Below, one piece after another: positions 9,450 to 17,741 of a stretch of 64,000 bases of DNA. Numbering within the stretch: the first letter of the stretch is position 1; the number at the start of each line of letters is the position of its first letter. A model generated the notes under the pieces. That model made no database searches. It had not been told where the DNA came from and worked only from the letters and a program-made list of their open reading frames with translations. Source of the DNA: Maribacter polysaccharolyticus (GTDB lineage: Bacteria; Bacteroidota; Bacteroidia; Flavobacteriales; Flavobacteriaceae); NCBI RefSeq assembly GCF_028882255.1, contig NZ_JARBUY010000002.1:74342-138341 (forward strand), in the 5' to 3' direction. Both the position numbers and the translations under genes were made by a program.

Positions 9450-10703
9450 TCAAAAGACCACGATCCAAAAATAGTAAATCGAAAAAAGCCCCAAGAATAC
9501 AATACCTGAATAGGTCAGTATCCGTAAGCCTTTTTTAGGCCTTAAGTGAAGGGGAATCTCATGGCTCATTACGTTTTTCAGGTTCATGAATCCAATGATC
9601 GGGGCTACCACAAAGGAGACAAAAGTGGCCAAGGCGACCAGCTTTCCCATATCGGACTGGAAACCCAATACTACGGTCAAGTTGATCAAAGACAGGAGAA
9701 TGACCAATAGCGCAAAAGGCCATTTTTTGGTTCGGACATCCAGTTTCGGGGAAAGTAGCCCTATAATATCCAAACTTACCCTTGCGATGGCATCGTGGGC
9801 AGAAAGGCATGTGCTGAACATGGTGCCGAAAGCGGCCGTGGCGATAAATACATAGGCCCAAATTCCGATATGGGTCGTAAACAATTGAACCACTTGATCG
9901 GCAAAATTCACGGCATTGCCACTTAAGACGGTTTGGGTGCCGTATAAGGTAAACCACCCGATAACCATGAAGAAAATGGCCAAAATCCCGGTTAGGATAT
10001 AACCGAAATTAAATTCCAGGAGCGATTCTTTAAGAGTGGGTCTAGATGAACCGTTCTTCCATTTTTCAATACTCCATAGACTTACCCAACTCGATGCTTC
10101 AACGGTGGTAGGCATCCATCCCATCAATCCGATCAGGAATAGGATACCCACCTCATTGAAAATAGGTTCTGGTGTAAAATCCGCCACGGGTATAACCTTG
10201 CCCTTCAAGAGTACCAGAACGGTCGTAACCATCAAAGCAAGGAACAATAGGGTCACAATAAGCTTCAACGATAGTTCGAGTAAACGATAACGCCCCACGA
10301 TCAAGAGGGTCGATATAAAAGCAAATAGCCCCAAGGCCACCGTACTGATGGGGATATCCGTGATTTTAATAAGGTTGATGAAGAGTCCTGCGGTAACCGT
10401 ATATAAGGCAGCGAGAATGGTAAATGTAGATACGAAAGTTATAAAGGCATAAAACCAAAGATACACCTTGCCCCGCTTTAAATACCCTTCGATCAAGGAG
10501 GTGTTGGTGATATTGGTGTAACGTACCCCGAATTCGAAGAAAGGATATTTAAAGATATTGGCCAAAACAATGGGGATGATCATGATCCACCCATATTGGG
10601 CACCCGCTTTGGTAGACAATACCAAATGGGAGGTTCCTATGGCCATACCGGCGAACAAAAGACCGGGACCTAGGTTTTTGATGAATAATTTTAATTGGGC
10701 CAT
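9450..10703 (-). CDS. Divergent Nramp-family metal transporter lacking DPGN and MPH motifs
   Basis: Integral inner-membrane protein of 417 residues with about eleven hydrophobic helices and an Nramp-like N-terminus (LGPGLLFAGM). In canonical Nramp Mn/Fe transporters TM1 carries DPGN and TM6 carries a metal-binding Met-Pro-His; here the TM1 position reads AIGTSH (residues 21-26) and the TM6 position reads GWMPTTVEASSW (about 195-206). The metal site is therefore altered and the substrate may not be Mn2+ or Fe2+. It converges on the OmpA-family gene, with 32 bases between stops. Family membership is fairly sure; substrate is unknown. Confidence 0.85.
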   Translation of the reverse strand: MAQLKLFIKNLGPGLLFAGMAIGTSHLVLSTKAGAQYGWIMIIPIVLANIFKYPFFEFGVRYTNITNTSLIEGYLKRGKVYLWFYAFITFVSTFTILAALYTVTAGLFINLIKITDIPISTVALGLFAFISTLLIVGRYRLLELSLKLIVTLLFLALMVTTVLVLLKGKVIPVADFTPEPIFNEVGILFLIGLMGWMPTTVEASSWVSLWSIEKWKNGSSRPTLKESLLEFNFGYILTGILAIFFMVIGWFTLYGTQTVLSGNAVNFADQVVQLFTTHIGIWAYVFIATAAFGTMFSTCLSAHDAIARVSLDIIGLLSPKLDVRTKKWPFALLVILLSLINLTVVLGFQSDMGKLVALATFVSFVVAPIIGFMNLKNVMSHEIPLHLRPKKGLRILTYSGIVFLGLFSIYYFWIVVF

Positions 10704-10762
10704 AAGATTAATGCGTACGAAATCTATCTAAATTACGGTTTTTGGTGGTATGTTCCTTGGGG

Positions 10763-11416
10763 TTATTTTATTTCAATGGTATTTCCGTAGTATTTGGGTT
10801 CTGTTTTTAAAAGTAGGTCGATAAAGACCTTTACCCTGGCCAAATATTCCCTAACATGCACTTTAAGGCCTTGCTTTCCGGTAATATCCCGGGCATTGTA
10901 CCCAATGGCATGCAGCCCGTATCGGTTAGCGATGTAAATGGCACGTTCATTATGGAACTTTTGGGAAATTACCGTAACGGTGTCCAAACCGAAAACGACA
11001 TTGGCCCGTACCATGGAATCCAAAGTTCTGAAGCCCGCATAATCGAGAAAGATACGATCGGCAGGCAGGCCATGGGCCATAAGGTCTTTTTTCATGGTGG
11101 TGGGCTCGTTGTAATATATGGTCCCGTTGTCGCCACTGACCAATACATATTCGATTTTATTTGCCTTGAAAAGTGCAACAGCGGCCTCAATACGATGGGT
11201 GTAATAAGGATTGGGTTGGCCGCCTACCAGTTTTTGGGCCGTACCGAGTAGTAGGCCTACCCGGTTTTTGGGAACGGTAGGTAAAGTCGTGTAGGTTTTG
11301 TCTTTGGCCCCCGATTCAATAACGGTATTGCAGGTAAAAATGAGCAATACCCCCAATAAGAGGAGCACCCCTATTTTTTTTAATACCCCTTTGATGGTAA
11401 CTTTTCCCATAGCCAT
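10763..11416 (-). CDS. sanA: SanA/YdcF-like DUF218 membrane-anchored protein
   Basis: About 217 residues with one N-terminal membrane anchor (GVLLLLGVLLIF) followed by a DUF218 domain outside the inner membrane. Family features are GLLLGTAQ, the YTHRIEAA helix, the VSGDNG turn and the RTLDSMVRA and SQKFHNERA segments, all typical of SanA. In enterobacteria SanA affects envelope barrier function and vancomycin sensitivity at high temperature; its biochemical activity is not settled. The ATG at 11416 is chosen because the longer frame begins at a TTG (11464) and would add an unusual leader. Its own promoter is unclear, though TACCTTTA lies just upstream of the ATG. It lies between the Nramp-like gene and a small unknown gene on the same strand. 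Confidence 0.85.
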   Translation of the reverse strand: MAMGKVTIKGVLKKIGVLLLLGVLLIFTCNTVIESGAKDKTYTTLPTVPKNRVGLLLGTAQKLVGGQPNPYYTHRIEAAVALFKANKIEYVLVSGDNGTIYYNEPTTMKKDLMAHGLPADRIFLDYAGFRTLDSMVRANVVFGLDTVTVISQKFHNERAIYIANRYGLHAIGYNARDITGKQGLKVHVREYLARVKVFIDLLLKTEPKYYGNTIEIK

Positions 11417-11628
11417 ATATAAAGGTAGCCAATTAAGAAAAAGTATAGGATTAAATTCGGGCAAAATACCAAGTCGTTCCTCCTTTTTTACGGAAACTTA
11501 CCGATTGACCTTGTAGGTAGCGCTATAAGGTTTTTACACGGATCGTACCGAAAGGAAAATACGTTTGGTTAGGGCTGCCGCATTATTTTTCGACGCCCGT
11601 GTATTCCGGATATTGGATTTTCTTAAAA

Positions 11629-11898
11629 TTAGGCGATACCCTTCATTTTCGCCTGAAGTAATTTGGCGTATAGGATTTGGTTTTCAGCTATTTTTTCCAG
11701 TTCCTCTTGGGTATATCCCGATGCGGCATAGGCTCGCACTTTTTGGGGCTGTTTTTTTTGTTGGGGGACGGTCGTTTTGTTTTTATGGAATTTAATGCCA
11801 AGTTCGGCCAGTAAAAGCTCCAAGGCATGGAATTGGGATTTGTTTTTGGTAGTTGAACTTTTGGTTAAGGTACTTGGGGCTTTTTTTGTAAAAAACAT
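11629..11898 (-). CDS. Small basic protein of unknown function
   Basis: 89 residues, rich in Lys, Gln and Ala, not recognised. The N-terminal third is low-complexity and basic (FFTKKAPSTL), followed by an amphipathic helix FHALELLLAELGIKFH, a KKQPQK linker and a C-terminal helix EELEKIAENQILYAKLL. There is no signal peptide or membrane segment, so it is probably cytosolic. The sequence reads like a genuine protein rather than a chance frame, with codon use like its neighbours. It could be an uncharacterised lineage-specific protein. Confidence 0.55.
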   Translation of the reverse strand: MFFTKKAPSTLTKSSTTKNKSQFHALELLLAELGIKFHKNKTTVPQQKKQPQKVRAYAASGYTQEELEKIAENQILYAKLLQAKMKGIA

Positions 11899-12218
11899 AG
11901 CATTTGGATTTGGGGTTTTTTAAACAACGTAAAAAATGGGTGTTTATTGTAATATCTTTCGTTAAAGTTAGGAAATAACTTACAAATTTATGATGTGGTA
12001 AGAATTCGGGATACGGACGAAGTTTGGTAACGTGTTGTTAGTCAATTATTCAGTGGGTAAGGTCTACGGGTTGTTGGCATAAATCGGGCCATTTTTATAT
12101 TTTCACGGTGCTTAAAAAACGGGAAACATGATATAAATCATATTTGTGCTACCTTTAAAGCGAATAATACAAATGTTCCCCTAACATGAGTATTTAAGGA
12201 ATCAATTGAAAGGTATTT
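11899..12218. other. Divergent intergenic region upstream of the antiterminator gene
   Basis: 320 bases between a minus-strand small gene and the plus-strand UpxY-like gene, so it should hold promoters in both directions. No complete TAnnTTTG box with a TTG at -33 was found. TACCTTTA at 12150-12157 is a near match 62 bases before the antiterminator start. A short inverted repeat ATGAT-ATAA-ATCAT lies at 12128-12141. No gene is seen here. Confidence 0.4.
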
Positions 12219-12692
12219 ATGAAATGGTATGTCTTATATGTAAAACCGAAATCTGAAAAAAAAGTAGCCGAATTGCTGCGGAAAATGGGGATAGAGGTGT
12301 ATTGCCCATTGGTCAAGGAAGTCCGACAATGGAGCGACCGTAAGAAAACCGTTGAAAACCCCTTGTTCAAGTCCTATGTGTTCGTACGATTGAATAATAA
12401 TGAGCGGCAAATGGTCTTTGCCGTTCCGGGGGTGGTCCGTTATCTTTTTTGGCTGGGAAAACCGGCCGTGGTCAGGGATGAGGAAATCCAGGCCATAGAG
12501 AACTGGTTGACCGATGATGCCATTGAGGATATTACCCTGTCCAAATTGGTGCCAGGGGACGAATTGCACCTTAAAAACGGAATCTTAAAAGACCATAAGG
12601 CGATAATCCAAAAGGTGGGCAAAAAACGGATCCGATTGGTCATCCCGGGATTGGGGATGGTCCTAAATGCCCGGATCAAGGATGTGGTATGA
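12219..12692 (+). CDS. UpxY-family transcription antiterminator (NusG paralog)
   Basis: 157 residues: an NGN domain (about 1-100, starting KWYVLYVKPKSEKKVAELL) and a KOW-like C-terminal part (about 105-157, VPGDELHLKNGILKD). Specialised NusG paralogs such as UpxY of Bacteroides fragilis load on RNA polymerase in the leader of their capsule operon and prevent early termination across the long transcript. Its place as first gene before a 663-base untranslated stretch and about 31 kb of collinear polysaccharide genes fits exactly that role. It acts in the cytosol on the elongation complex. Regulation of this particular operon is inferred from position. Confidence 0.92.
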   Translation: MKWYVLYVKPKSEKKVAELLRKMGIEVYCPLVKEVRQWSDRKKTVENPLFKSYVFVRLNNNERQMVFAVPGVVRYLFWLGKPAVVRDEEIQAIENWLTDDAIEDITLSKLVPGDELHLKNGILKDHKAIIQKVGKKRIRLVIPGLGMVLNARIKDVV

Positions 12693-13066
12693 TTTGATCG
12701 AAGTCAATTAGGGTCATTTTACTTGACTCTACGATTGAAAGAAGGGTATAATGCATTGGTATTAGGCTATTTATATTATTAAAATAACCGCCTTTTGTAA
12801 CAAATACAGCGAAATAATCTGGGTTTTTTTGATTTTTAGGTAGAAAGTGAGATGTTCGCTCATGCACTTTGTCGATCTAATTGGTCAATATGTCTTTAGA
12901 TTTAATATTTTATTACTATTTTCTCAATGAGAACATCTTAAATATAAATGCTAATATGTTGAATATGTTCACTCAAGGAATTTAAATATTGTATACTTCG
13001 TAATTCTTGGGAAAGATTAAAGGAAAAAATTGCTCCGATGCAATAAGCCTTCTATTTTCACGATTG

Positions 13067-13074
13067 TAATTTTG
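13067..13074 (+). promoter_or_regulatory. Candidate Bacteroidota -7 box TAATTTTG
   Basis: Perfect match to TAnnTTTG, 281 bases before the gmd start. No TTG is found at the expected -33 spacing, so the promoter call is weak. If used, the transcript would begin near 13080 and carry both downstream hairpins in its leader. Confidence 0.35.
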
Positions 13075-13114
13075 GGTATATACAAAAAATCCAAGGCAGG
13101 CAACTCTTAATGGA

Positions 13115-13184
13115 GCCATCCCAGATGGCAGATTATAAATGCCTAATAATCAGTTTGATTGTCGCTATAGTATGTAGCTGACAA
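13115..13184 (+). promoter_or_regulatory. Two hairpins in the operon leader
   Basis: Hairpin 1 is a perfect 6-bp stem GCCATC-CCA-GATGGC (13115-13129). Hairpin 2 pairs TTGTCGCTA (13159-13167) with TAGCTGACAA (13175-13184), nine pairs with one bulged T and a 7-base loop. Neither is followed by a T run, so they are not ordinary terminators. They are candidates for a pause or recruitment element for the upstream antiterminator. Confidence 0.45.
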
Positions 13185-13355
13185 CGCGGAGCGCTGATTG
13201 ACATTCAGATTTAAGATTAACAATTTGGAATTCCTGCCGAATTGATTTGAATCTTGCGAAATTTAATTCAACCACCTAAAACTTTATATCCGGTCTGGAT
13301 AAAGAATAGGGGTTTCGGATAAGGCGATAACCATTAACAAAATATAGCATATACT

Positions 13356-14468
13356 ATGAAAGTAGCATTTATCACCGGGGTGACCGGTCAGGACGGGGCT
13401 TATTTGAGTGAGTTCCTATTGAAAAAAGGATATGAGGTACATGGTCTTAAAAGAAGGGCCTCTTTGTTTAATACGGATCGGGTAGATCATCTGTATCAGG
13501 ATCCCCATGTTGAAAACCGTAATTTTATTTTACACTATGGGGATATGACCGATAGTACGAACCTAATTCGCTTGATCCAGGAAATTCAACCCGATGAAAT
13601 CTATAACTTGGCCGCAATGAGCCATGTACAAGTGTCGTTCGAGGTTCCTGAATATACAGGTAATGCCGATGGTCTGGGTACCCTTAGGATATTGGATGCG
13701 GTCCGTTTGTTGGGCTTGGAAAAGAAAACCCGTATTTATCAGGCTTCCACCTCCGAATTGTATGGTAAGGTACAGGAAGTTCCCCAGTCGGAAACAACAC
13801 CTTTTTACCCCCGAAGTCCGTATGCCGTAGCAAAAATGTATGCCTATTGGATTACCGTAAATTATCGGGAAGCTTATGGAATGTATGCCTGTAACGGTAT
13901 TTTGTTCAATCATGAGTCGCCCATTCGTGGAGAGACTTTCGTAACCCGGAAAATTACCCGGGCAGCGGCACGGATCGCATTGGGCCTACAGGATAAATTG
14001 TATTTGGGTAACCTTGATGCTAAAAGGGATTGGGGCCATGCCAAGGATTATGTGCGTATGATGTGGATGATCCTCCAGGCCGAGGAAGCCGAAGATTGGG
14101 TAATCGCCACTGGGAAGACCACTCCGGTCAGGGAGTTCGTCAGGATGGCTTTCGCCGAGGTCGGGATTGAACTGGAATTCAAAGGCGAAGGGGTAAATGA
14201 GAAAGGATATGTAAAAGCGTGCTCCGATCCGGAATTCCAATTGGAGGTCGGGAAAGAGGTGTTGGCTGTGGATCCCAAGTATTTCAGGCCTACCGAAGTG
14301 GATCTGTTGATCGGAGATGCCACCAAGGCGAATACCAAATTGGGCTGGATCCCTGAATATGACCTTCAAGGTCTTGTAAAGGATATGATGAAAAGCGATA
14401 TCAAATTGATGCAGAAAGACCAGCATTTGAAGTATGGAGGGTATGATACGTTCAATTATTATGAGTGA
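13356..14468 (+). CDS. gmd: GDP-mannose 4,6-dehydratase
   Basis: Converts GDP-D-mannose to GDP-4-keto-6-deoxy-D-mannose, the first step to GDP-L-fucose, using a bound NADP cofactor. 370 residues, the usual length. The Rossmann motif [13 protein letters not shown] (residues 8-20), the STSELYG catalytic segment (about 132-138) and the short-chain dehydrogenase YxxxK pair Tyr156/Lys160 in SPYAVAKMY are present, as is the [16 protein letters not shown] segment typical of Gmd. It is the first biosynthetic gene of the locus and pairs with fcl about 440 bases downstream. Confidence 0.97.
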   Translation: MKVAFITGVTGQDGAYLSEFLLKKGYEVHGLKRRASLFNTDRVDHLYQDPHVENRNFILHYGDMTDSTNLIRLIQEIQPDEIYNLAAMSHVQVSFEVPEYTGNADGLGTLRILDAVRLLGLEKKTRIYQASTSELYGKVQEVPQSETTPFYPRSPYAVAKMYAYWITVNYREAYGMYACNGILFNHESPIRGETFVTRKITRAAARIALGLQDKLYLGNLDAKRDWGHAKDYVRMMWMILQAEEAEDWVIATGKTTPVREFVRMAFAEVGIELEFKGEGVNEKGYVKACSDPEFQLEVGKEVLAVDPKYFRPTEVDLLIGDATKANTKLGWIPEYDLQGLVKDMMKSDIKLMQKDQHLKYGGYDTFNYYE

Positions 14469-14496
14469 TGCAGTGAAACAGTGATGCAATGTGACG
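14465..14496 (+). repeat. Left 16-bp repeat array flanking the four-helix-bundle remnant
   Basis: Two 16-base units starting at 14465 and 14481, both beginning GTGATGCA; the first unit is GTGATGCAGTGAAACA. It overlaps the last codon of gmd. Units of the same family lie in inverted orientation at 14842-14882. Confidence 0.7.
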
Positions 14497-14544
14497 GCAG
14501 GTAAGAGGGGTGATGATGGATCTTTGGAAATTCAGTGAGTGACT

Positions 14545-14807
14545 CATGAAGATTTGGAAGTTTGGAAATTAAGCGGGCTGCGATTTCAGTGCCTTCGAAT
14601 ATTGCTGAGGGTGCCGGAAGAAGATCGATAAAAGAATTTTTGAGGTTTTTGGATATTGCGAATGGTTCTTTAAGTGAGTTGGAAACACAACTGATTATTA
14701 TTGAAAAATTAAACTTTGCTGAGGTCGGTGATATTGTAGATAACAAGATAACTGTGATTCGTAAAATGATTTATAAGTTGAAAGGGTCATTGAATAACAA
14801 ATTATAA
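14545..14807 (+). pseudogene. Remnant of a four-helix-bundle (S23/IVP family) gene
   Basis: The C-terminal two thirds of a four-helix-bundle protein reads from a possible TTG start at 14562: [18 protein letters not shown] is the family hallmark, followed by the [12 protein letters not shown] helix. Just upstream, in another frame (14545-14571), the sequence reads HEDLEVWKL, the usual N-terminus of this family. About 30-35 residues normally lie between these parts. The gene therefore appears to have lost roughly 100 bases, shifting the frame. The 81-residue piece might still be translated from TTG but would lack helix 1. Small genes of this family occur in 23S rRNA intervening sequences and as stand-alone genes in Bacteroidota; their function is unclear. 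Confidence 0.7.
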
Positions 14808-14841
14808 TTGCAGTGAATAGTCGTTTTACCATGTCACTTAA

Positions 14842-14882
14842 CCGAATCACTATATCACCGAATCACTATATCACTGAATCAC
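14842..14882 (-). repeat. Right 16-bp repeat array, inverted relative to the left array
   Basis: Read on the minus strand the units are GTGATTCAGTGATATA (14882-14867), GTGATTCGGTGATATA (14866-14851) and a partial third copy (14850-14842). The first matches the left-array unit GTGATGCAGTGAAACA at 13 of 16 positions. The two arrays enclose the four-helix-bundle remnant. Confidence 0.75.
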
Positions 14883-14906
14883 GGTTTTACCACTAGTACA
14901 AATCAA

Positions 14907-16019
14907 ATGAACAATACAAAACAAGCTAAAATATACATTGCAGGCCATAGGGGTTTGGTCGGGAGTGCCATTGTAAAGAACCTAGAAGCCAAAGGGTATT
15001 CCAATTTCGTGACCCGAACCCATAAAGAGCTGGATTTGACCGATAGTACGGCCGTGGCCGATTTCTTTGCCAGTGAAAAGCCGGAGTATGTGTTTTTGGC
15101 GGCAGCCAAAGTCGGGGGTATCGTGGCCAATAACACCTATAGGGCCGATTTCATCCATGCAAACCTGATGATCCAGAACAATGTGATCCATCAGGCCTAT
15201 GTGCACGGGGTAAAAAAGCTGATGTTCTTGGGGAGTACCTGTATCTATCCCAAAAACTGTCCCCAACCGATGAAGGAGGATTACCTCTTAACCGATGTTC
15301 TGGAGTATACCAATGAGCCGTATGCCATTGCCAAGATTGCCGGTATAAAAATGTGCGAGAGTTATAACCTACAGTACGGGACCAATTTCATATCGGTGAT
15401 GCCCACCAACCTATACGGCCCCAACGATAATTTCGATTTGGAGAAATCCCATGTATTACCGGCCTTGATTCGAAAAATGCATTTGGGCAAGGCCTTTGAA
15501 AATGGCGAATGGGCCAGCATCCGTAAAGATCTGGACCGACTGCCCATCGAAGGTATCGATGGTTCGGCGGACAAAGATGAGATATACAGTATCCTGGATA
15601 AGTACGGGATCCAGGAAAAAGAAGATGGGGTACATCTGGAAATCTGGGGCAGCGGCAAGCCCATGCGGGAGTTTTTATGGAGCGAGGACATGGCCGATGC
15701 CTGTGTGTTCTTGATGGAGCATAGGGACTTTACCGATTGTTATTCCCCCGGGACCAAAGAAATACGCAATACCCATATCAATATCGGTACGGGAAAGGAC
15801 ATTTCGATAAAAGAACTGGCCCAGACCATTAAGGAAGCCATTGGTTTTAAGGGGACCCTTTTTTTCAATACCGACAAACCGGACGGTACGATGAAGAAAC
15901 TCACCGACCCATCAAAACTCCATGGATTGGGCTGGAAACATACCATCGATTTGGAAGAAGGTGTGGCCAAGGTCTATCAATGGTATACCCAAAAGCAAGG
16001 GATTTTGGATCTTAGATGA
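14907..16019 (+). CDS. fcl: GDP-L-fucose synthase
   Basis: Epimerises and reduces GDP-4-keto-6-deoxymannose to GDP-L-fucose with NADPH. The N-terminal Rossmann motif GHRGLVGSAIV, the GSTCIYPK segment and the catalytic Tyr139/Lys143 pair in EPYAIAKIAG are present, with MPTNLYGPND downstream. At 370 residues it is longer than the roughly 320-residue enterobacterial enzyme because of an insert at about residues 198-245 (rich in charged residues, KYGIQEKEDG), a form also seen in other Bacteroidota. With gmd it shows that the polymer very likely contains fucose. Confidence 0.96.
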   Translation: MNNTKQAKIYIAGHRGLVGSAIVKNLEAKGYSNFVTRTHKELDLTDSTAVADFFASEKPEYVFLAAAKVGGIVANNTYRADFIHANLMIQNNVIHQAYVHGVKKLMFLGSTCIYPKNCPQPMKEDYLLTDVLEYTNEPYAIAKIAGIKMCESYNLQYGTNFISVMPTNLYGPNDNFDLEKSHVLPALIRKMHLGKAFENGEWASIRKDLDRLPIEGIDGSADKDEIYSILDKYGIQEKEDGVHLEIWGSGKPMREFLWSEDMADACVFLMEHRDFTDCYSPGTKEIRNTHINIGTGKDISIKELAQTIKEAIGFKGTLFFNTDKPDGTMKKLTDPSKLHGLGWKHTIDLEEGVAKVYQWYTQKQGILDLR

Positions 16020-16115
16020 ATATGGAGGCTTCCTTGCGCTTCATATAATGTTTGATCGTCAACGACTTTTTTACCTTTTAAACTAAGTAAGTGCCAATAT
16101 AATAATGGAAGACCC

Positions 16116-16123
16116 TACTTTTG
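16116..16123 (+). promoter_or_regulatory. Candidate -7 box TACTTTTG upstream of sugar transferase gene
   Basis: Matches TAnnTTTG, 111 bases before the sugar transferase start in the 215-base gap after fcl. There is no convincing TTG at -33. It may be an internal promoter for the export and polymerisation genes. Confidence 0.3.
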
Positions 16124-16234
16124 TGCTGTCCCTAAAAATCGTTAAGACAATGCTATTCCCTCATTTTGTTTAACTGAATTCGGATTTTTTTAAGGATTCT
16201 TGAATGCCTGCGTTTAACAAAATACTTTAATCAT

Positions 16235-17587
16235 ATGGAAATAAGAAGTTCATATTTCATTATTCCCCTTTCTTTGGTATTTCATATTGCAACGATAAAT
16301 TTAACGTTGTATATATTTACTCCCGAGACCTATTTCAATGTATTCAGTATTGTATATTTGAATACCACATGGGTGATGGTGACCCATATGTTGGACTTTT
16401 ATCCTACAGCAAGAAGGGAGGGGTTCATGACCCATCTCGGAAATTTCTTTCGGCTTTTCTTTTTTTATGCCTTTGTCTATTATGCCTTATTTGCCCTGTT
16501 GGATTATAATCCGTATTCGATAGACTATCTTTTCCAAGTCTATCTATTCATATGTACCTTGTTTACCTTGTATAGGATGTTCTTCTTTTGGGCCAGGAAC
16601 AAATATCGTACCCATGGGGGTAATTCGGTTAAAGTGGTGGTAATCGGTAGGGATAGGAATTTAAAAAAAATCAGGCATGTCTTCGATAATTCGAACTTTG
16701 GGTACCGCTATTTAGGGTATTTCGACAATTACAAGTCCAAAAGCCCTACCTACTTAGGGGATATAAATACCGCCTTTACCTATATTTTTGAAAATGAAAT
16801 TGATGAGGTGTATTGTATGGCTTCGCGTTTGTCCAAGGAAGAATTGCAGCAATTGATGTCCATCGCCGACAATAGTTTAAAACGGATAAAGATCATTCCC
16901 GATAATAAGGAATTGATTTCAAGGGCCATGTCCATCGAACTTTATGACAGTGTTCCCGTATTGAATTTAAGGGCATCCCCTTTGGAAATGGAATATGCCA
17001 CCATGGTGAAGCGTATTTTCGATATCGTGTTCTCAAGTTTTGTCATTGTATTCGTACTTTCTTGGCTTACGCCTTTGGTGCTCATTCTTTTGAAGATCGA
17101 TTCCAAGGGTCCTTTGTTCTTTAAACAGAAACGGCATGGGGTCAATCGTCAAAGTTTTTGGTGTTACAAATTCCGATCCATGACACAGAGCAAGGAAAGT
17201 GATACCATGATGGCCACTAAAAACGATATGCGGATTACCCGAGTGGGTAGGATATTGCGAAAAACCAGTATTGATGAGTTACCCCAATTTTTCAATGTAC
17301 TCAAGGGCGATATGAGTGTGGTAGGTCCGAGGCCGCATATGGAATTCCATACGCAGCAATTCGAGAAATCGGTGGATAAATATCTGGTGAGGCATTTTCT
17401 AAAACCGGGCATCACAGGCTTGGCCCAAATAAAAGGATACCGTGGAGAGATTGTTGAACAGTCCGATATCGTGAACAGGGTACGTTATGATATCTTTTAT
17501 TTGGAAAAATGGTCGATCCTGTTGGATTTCAGGATTATATTTGACACCGTGTTCAATGCCGTCCGAGGGGAGGAAAAGGCGTATTAG
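16235..17587 (+). CDS. Polyprenyl-phosphate sugar-1-phosphate transferase (WcaJ/WbaP-like)
   Basis: Initiating enzyme of the repeat unit: transfers a sugar-1-phosphate from a nucleotide sugar to undecaprenyl phosphate at the inner membrane. 450 residues: four N-terminal membrane helices (about 5-120), a Rossmann-like middle domain (about 130-240), one further hydrophobic segment and the bacterial sugar transferase domain (about 255-450) with KRIFDIVFS, PLFFKQKRHG, FRSMT, KTSIDELPQFFNVLKGDMS, VGPRPH and PGITGLAQIKGYRG. Nothing is truncated. The donor sugar cannot be told from sequence; glucose, galactose or N-acetyl sugars are possible. Confidence 0.93.
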   Translation: MEIRSSYFIIPLSLVFHIATINLTLYIFTPETYFNVFSIVYLNTTWVMVTHMLDFYPTARREGFMTHLGNFFRLFFFYAFVYYALFALLDYNPYSIDYLFQVYLFICTLFTLYRMFFFWARNKYRTHGGNSVKVVVIGRDRNLKKIRHVFDNSNFGYRYLGYFDNYKSKSPTYLGDINTAFTYIFENEIDEVYCMASRLSKEELQQLMSIADNSLKRIKIIPDNKELISRAMSIELYDSVPVLNLRASPLEMEYATMVKRIFDIVFSSFVIVFVLSWLTPLVLILLKIDSKGPLFFKQKRHGVNRQSFWCYKFRSMTQSKESDTMMATKNDMRITRVGRILRKTSIDELPQFFNVLKGDMSVVGPRPHMEFHTQQFEKSVDKYLVRHFLKPGITGLAQIKGYRGEIVEQSDIVNRVRYDIFYLEKWSILLDFRIIFDTVFNAVRGEEKAY

Positions 17588-17741
17588 TTCAAAGGTAAAA
17601 GTCTTAGGTAGCTGAATTGGAAGTTGAATGTTGAATTAATAGGGTTATACAGGTTGAAAATCACAAATCATGAATATCCCGGGATTTTTTTGTTTTGGTT
17701 ATTTAGAACTACAACTTGATAAAATAATTATTTGATTGTAT

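Larger units (their letters stand above)
12693..13355 (+). promoter_or_regulatory. Long leader between antiterminator gene and gmd
   Basis: 663 AT-rich bases with no supported gene. It contains a TAATTTTG box (13067-13074), two clear hairpins (13115-13129 and 13159-13184) and a TTGACT-18 bp-TATAAT arrangement at 12723-12752. The position, after a UpxY-like gene and before the first biosynthetic gene, suits a 5' leader where the antiterminator is recruited. The role is inference. Confidence 0.5.

Noticed and set aside
14465-14882. CRISPR array or diversity-generating retroelement
   Set aside because: Units are 16 bases in direct contact with no spacers, and although four-helix-bundle proteins include the Avd accessory of DGRs, no reverse transcriptase or template/variable repeat pair is seen in the window.
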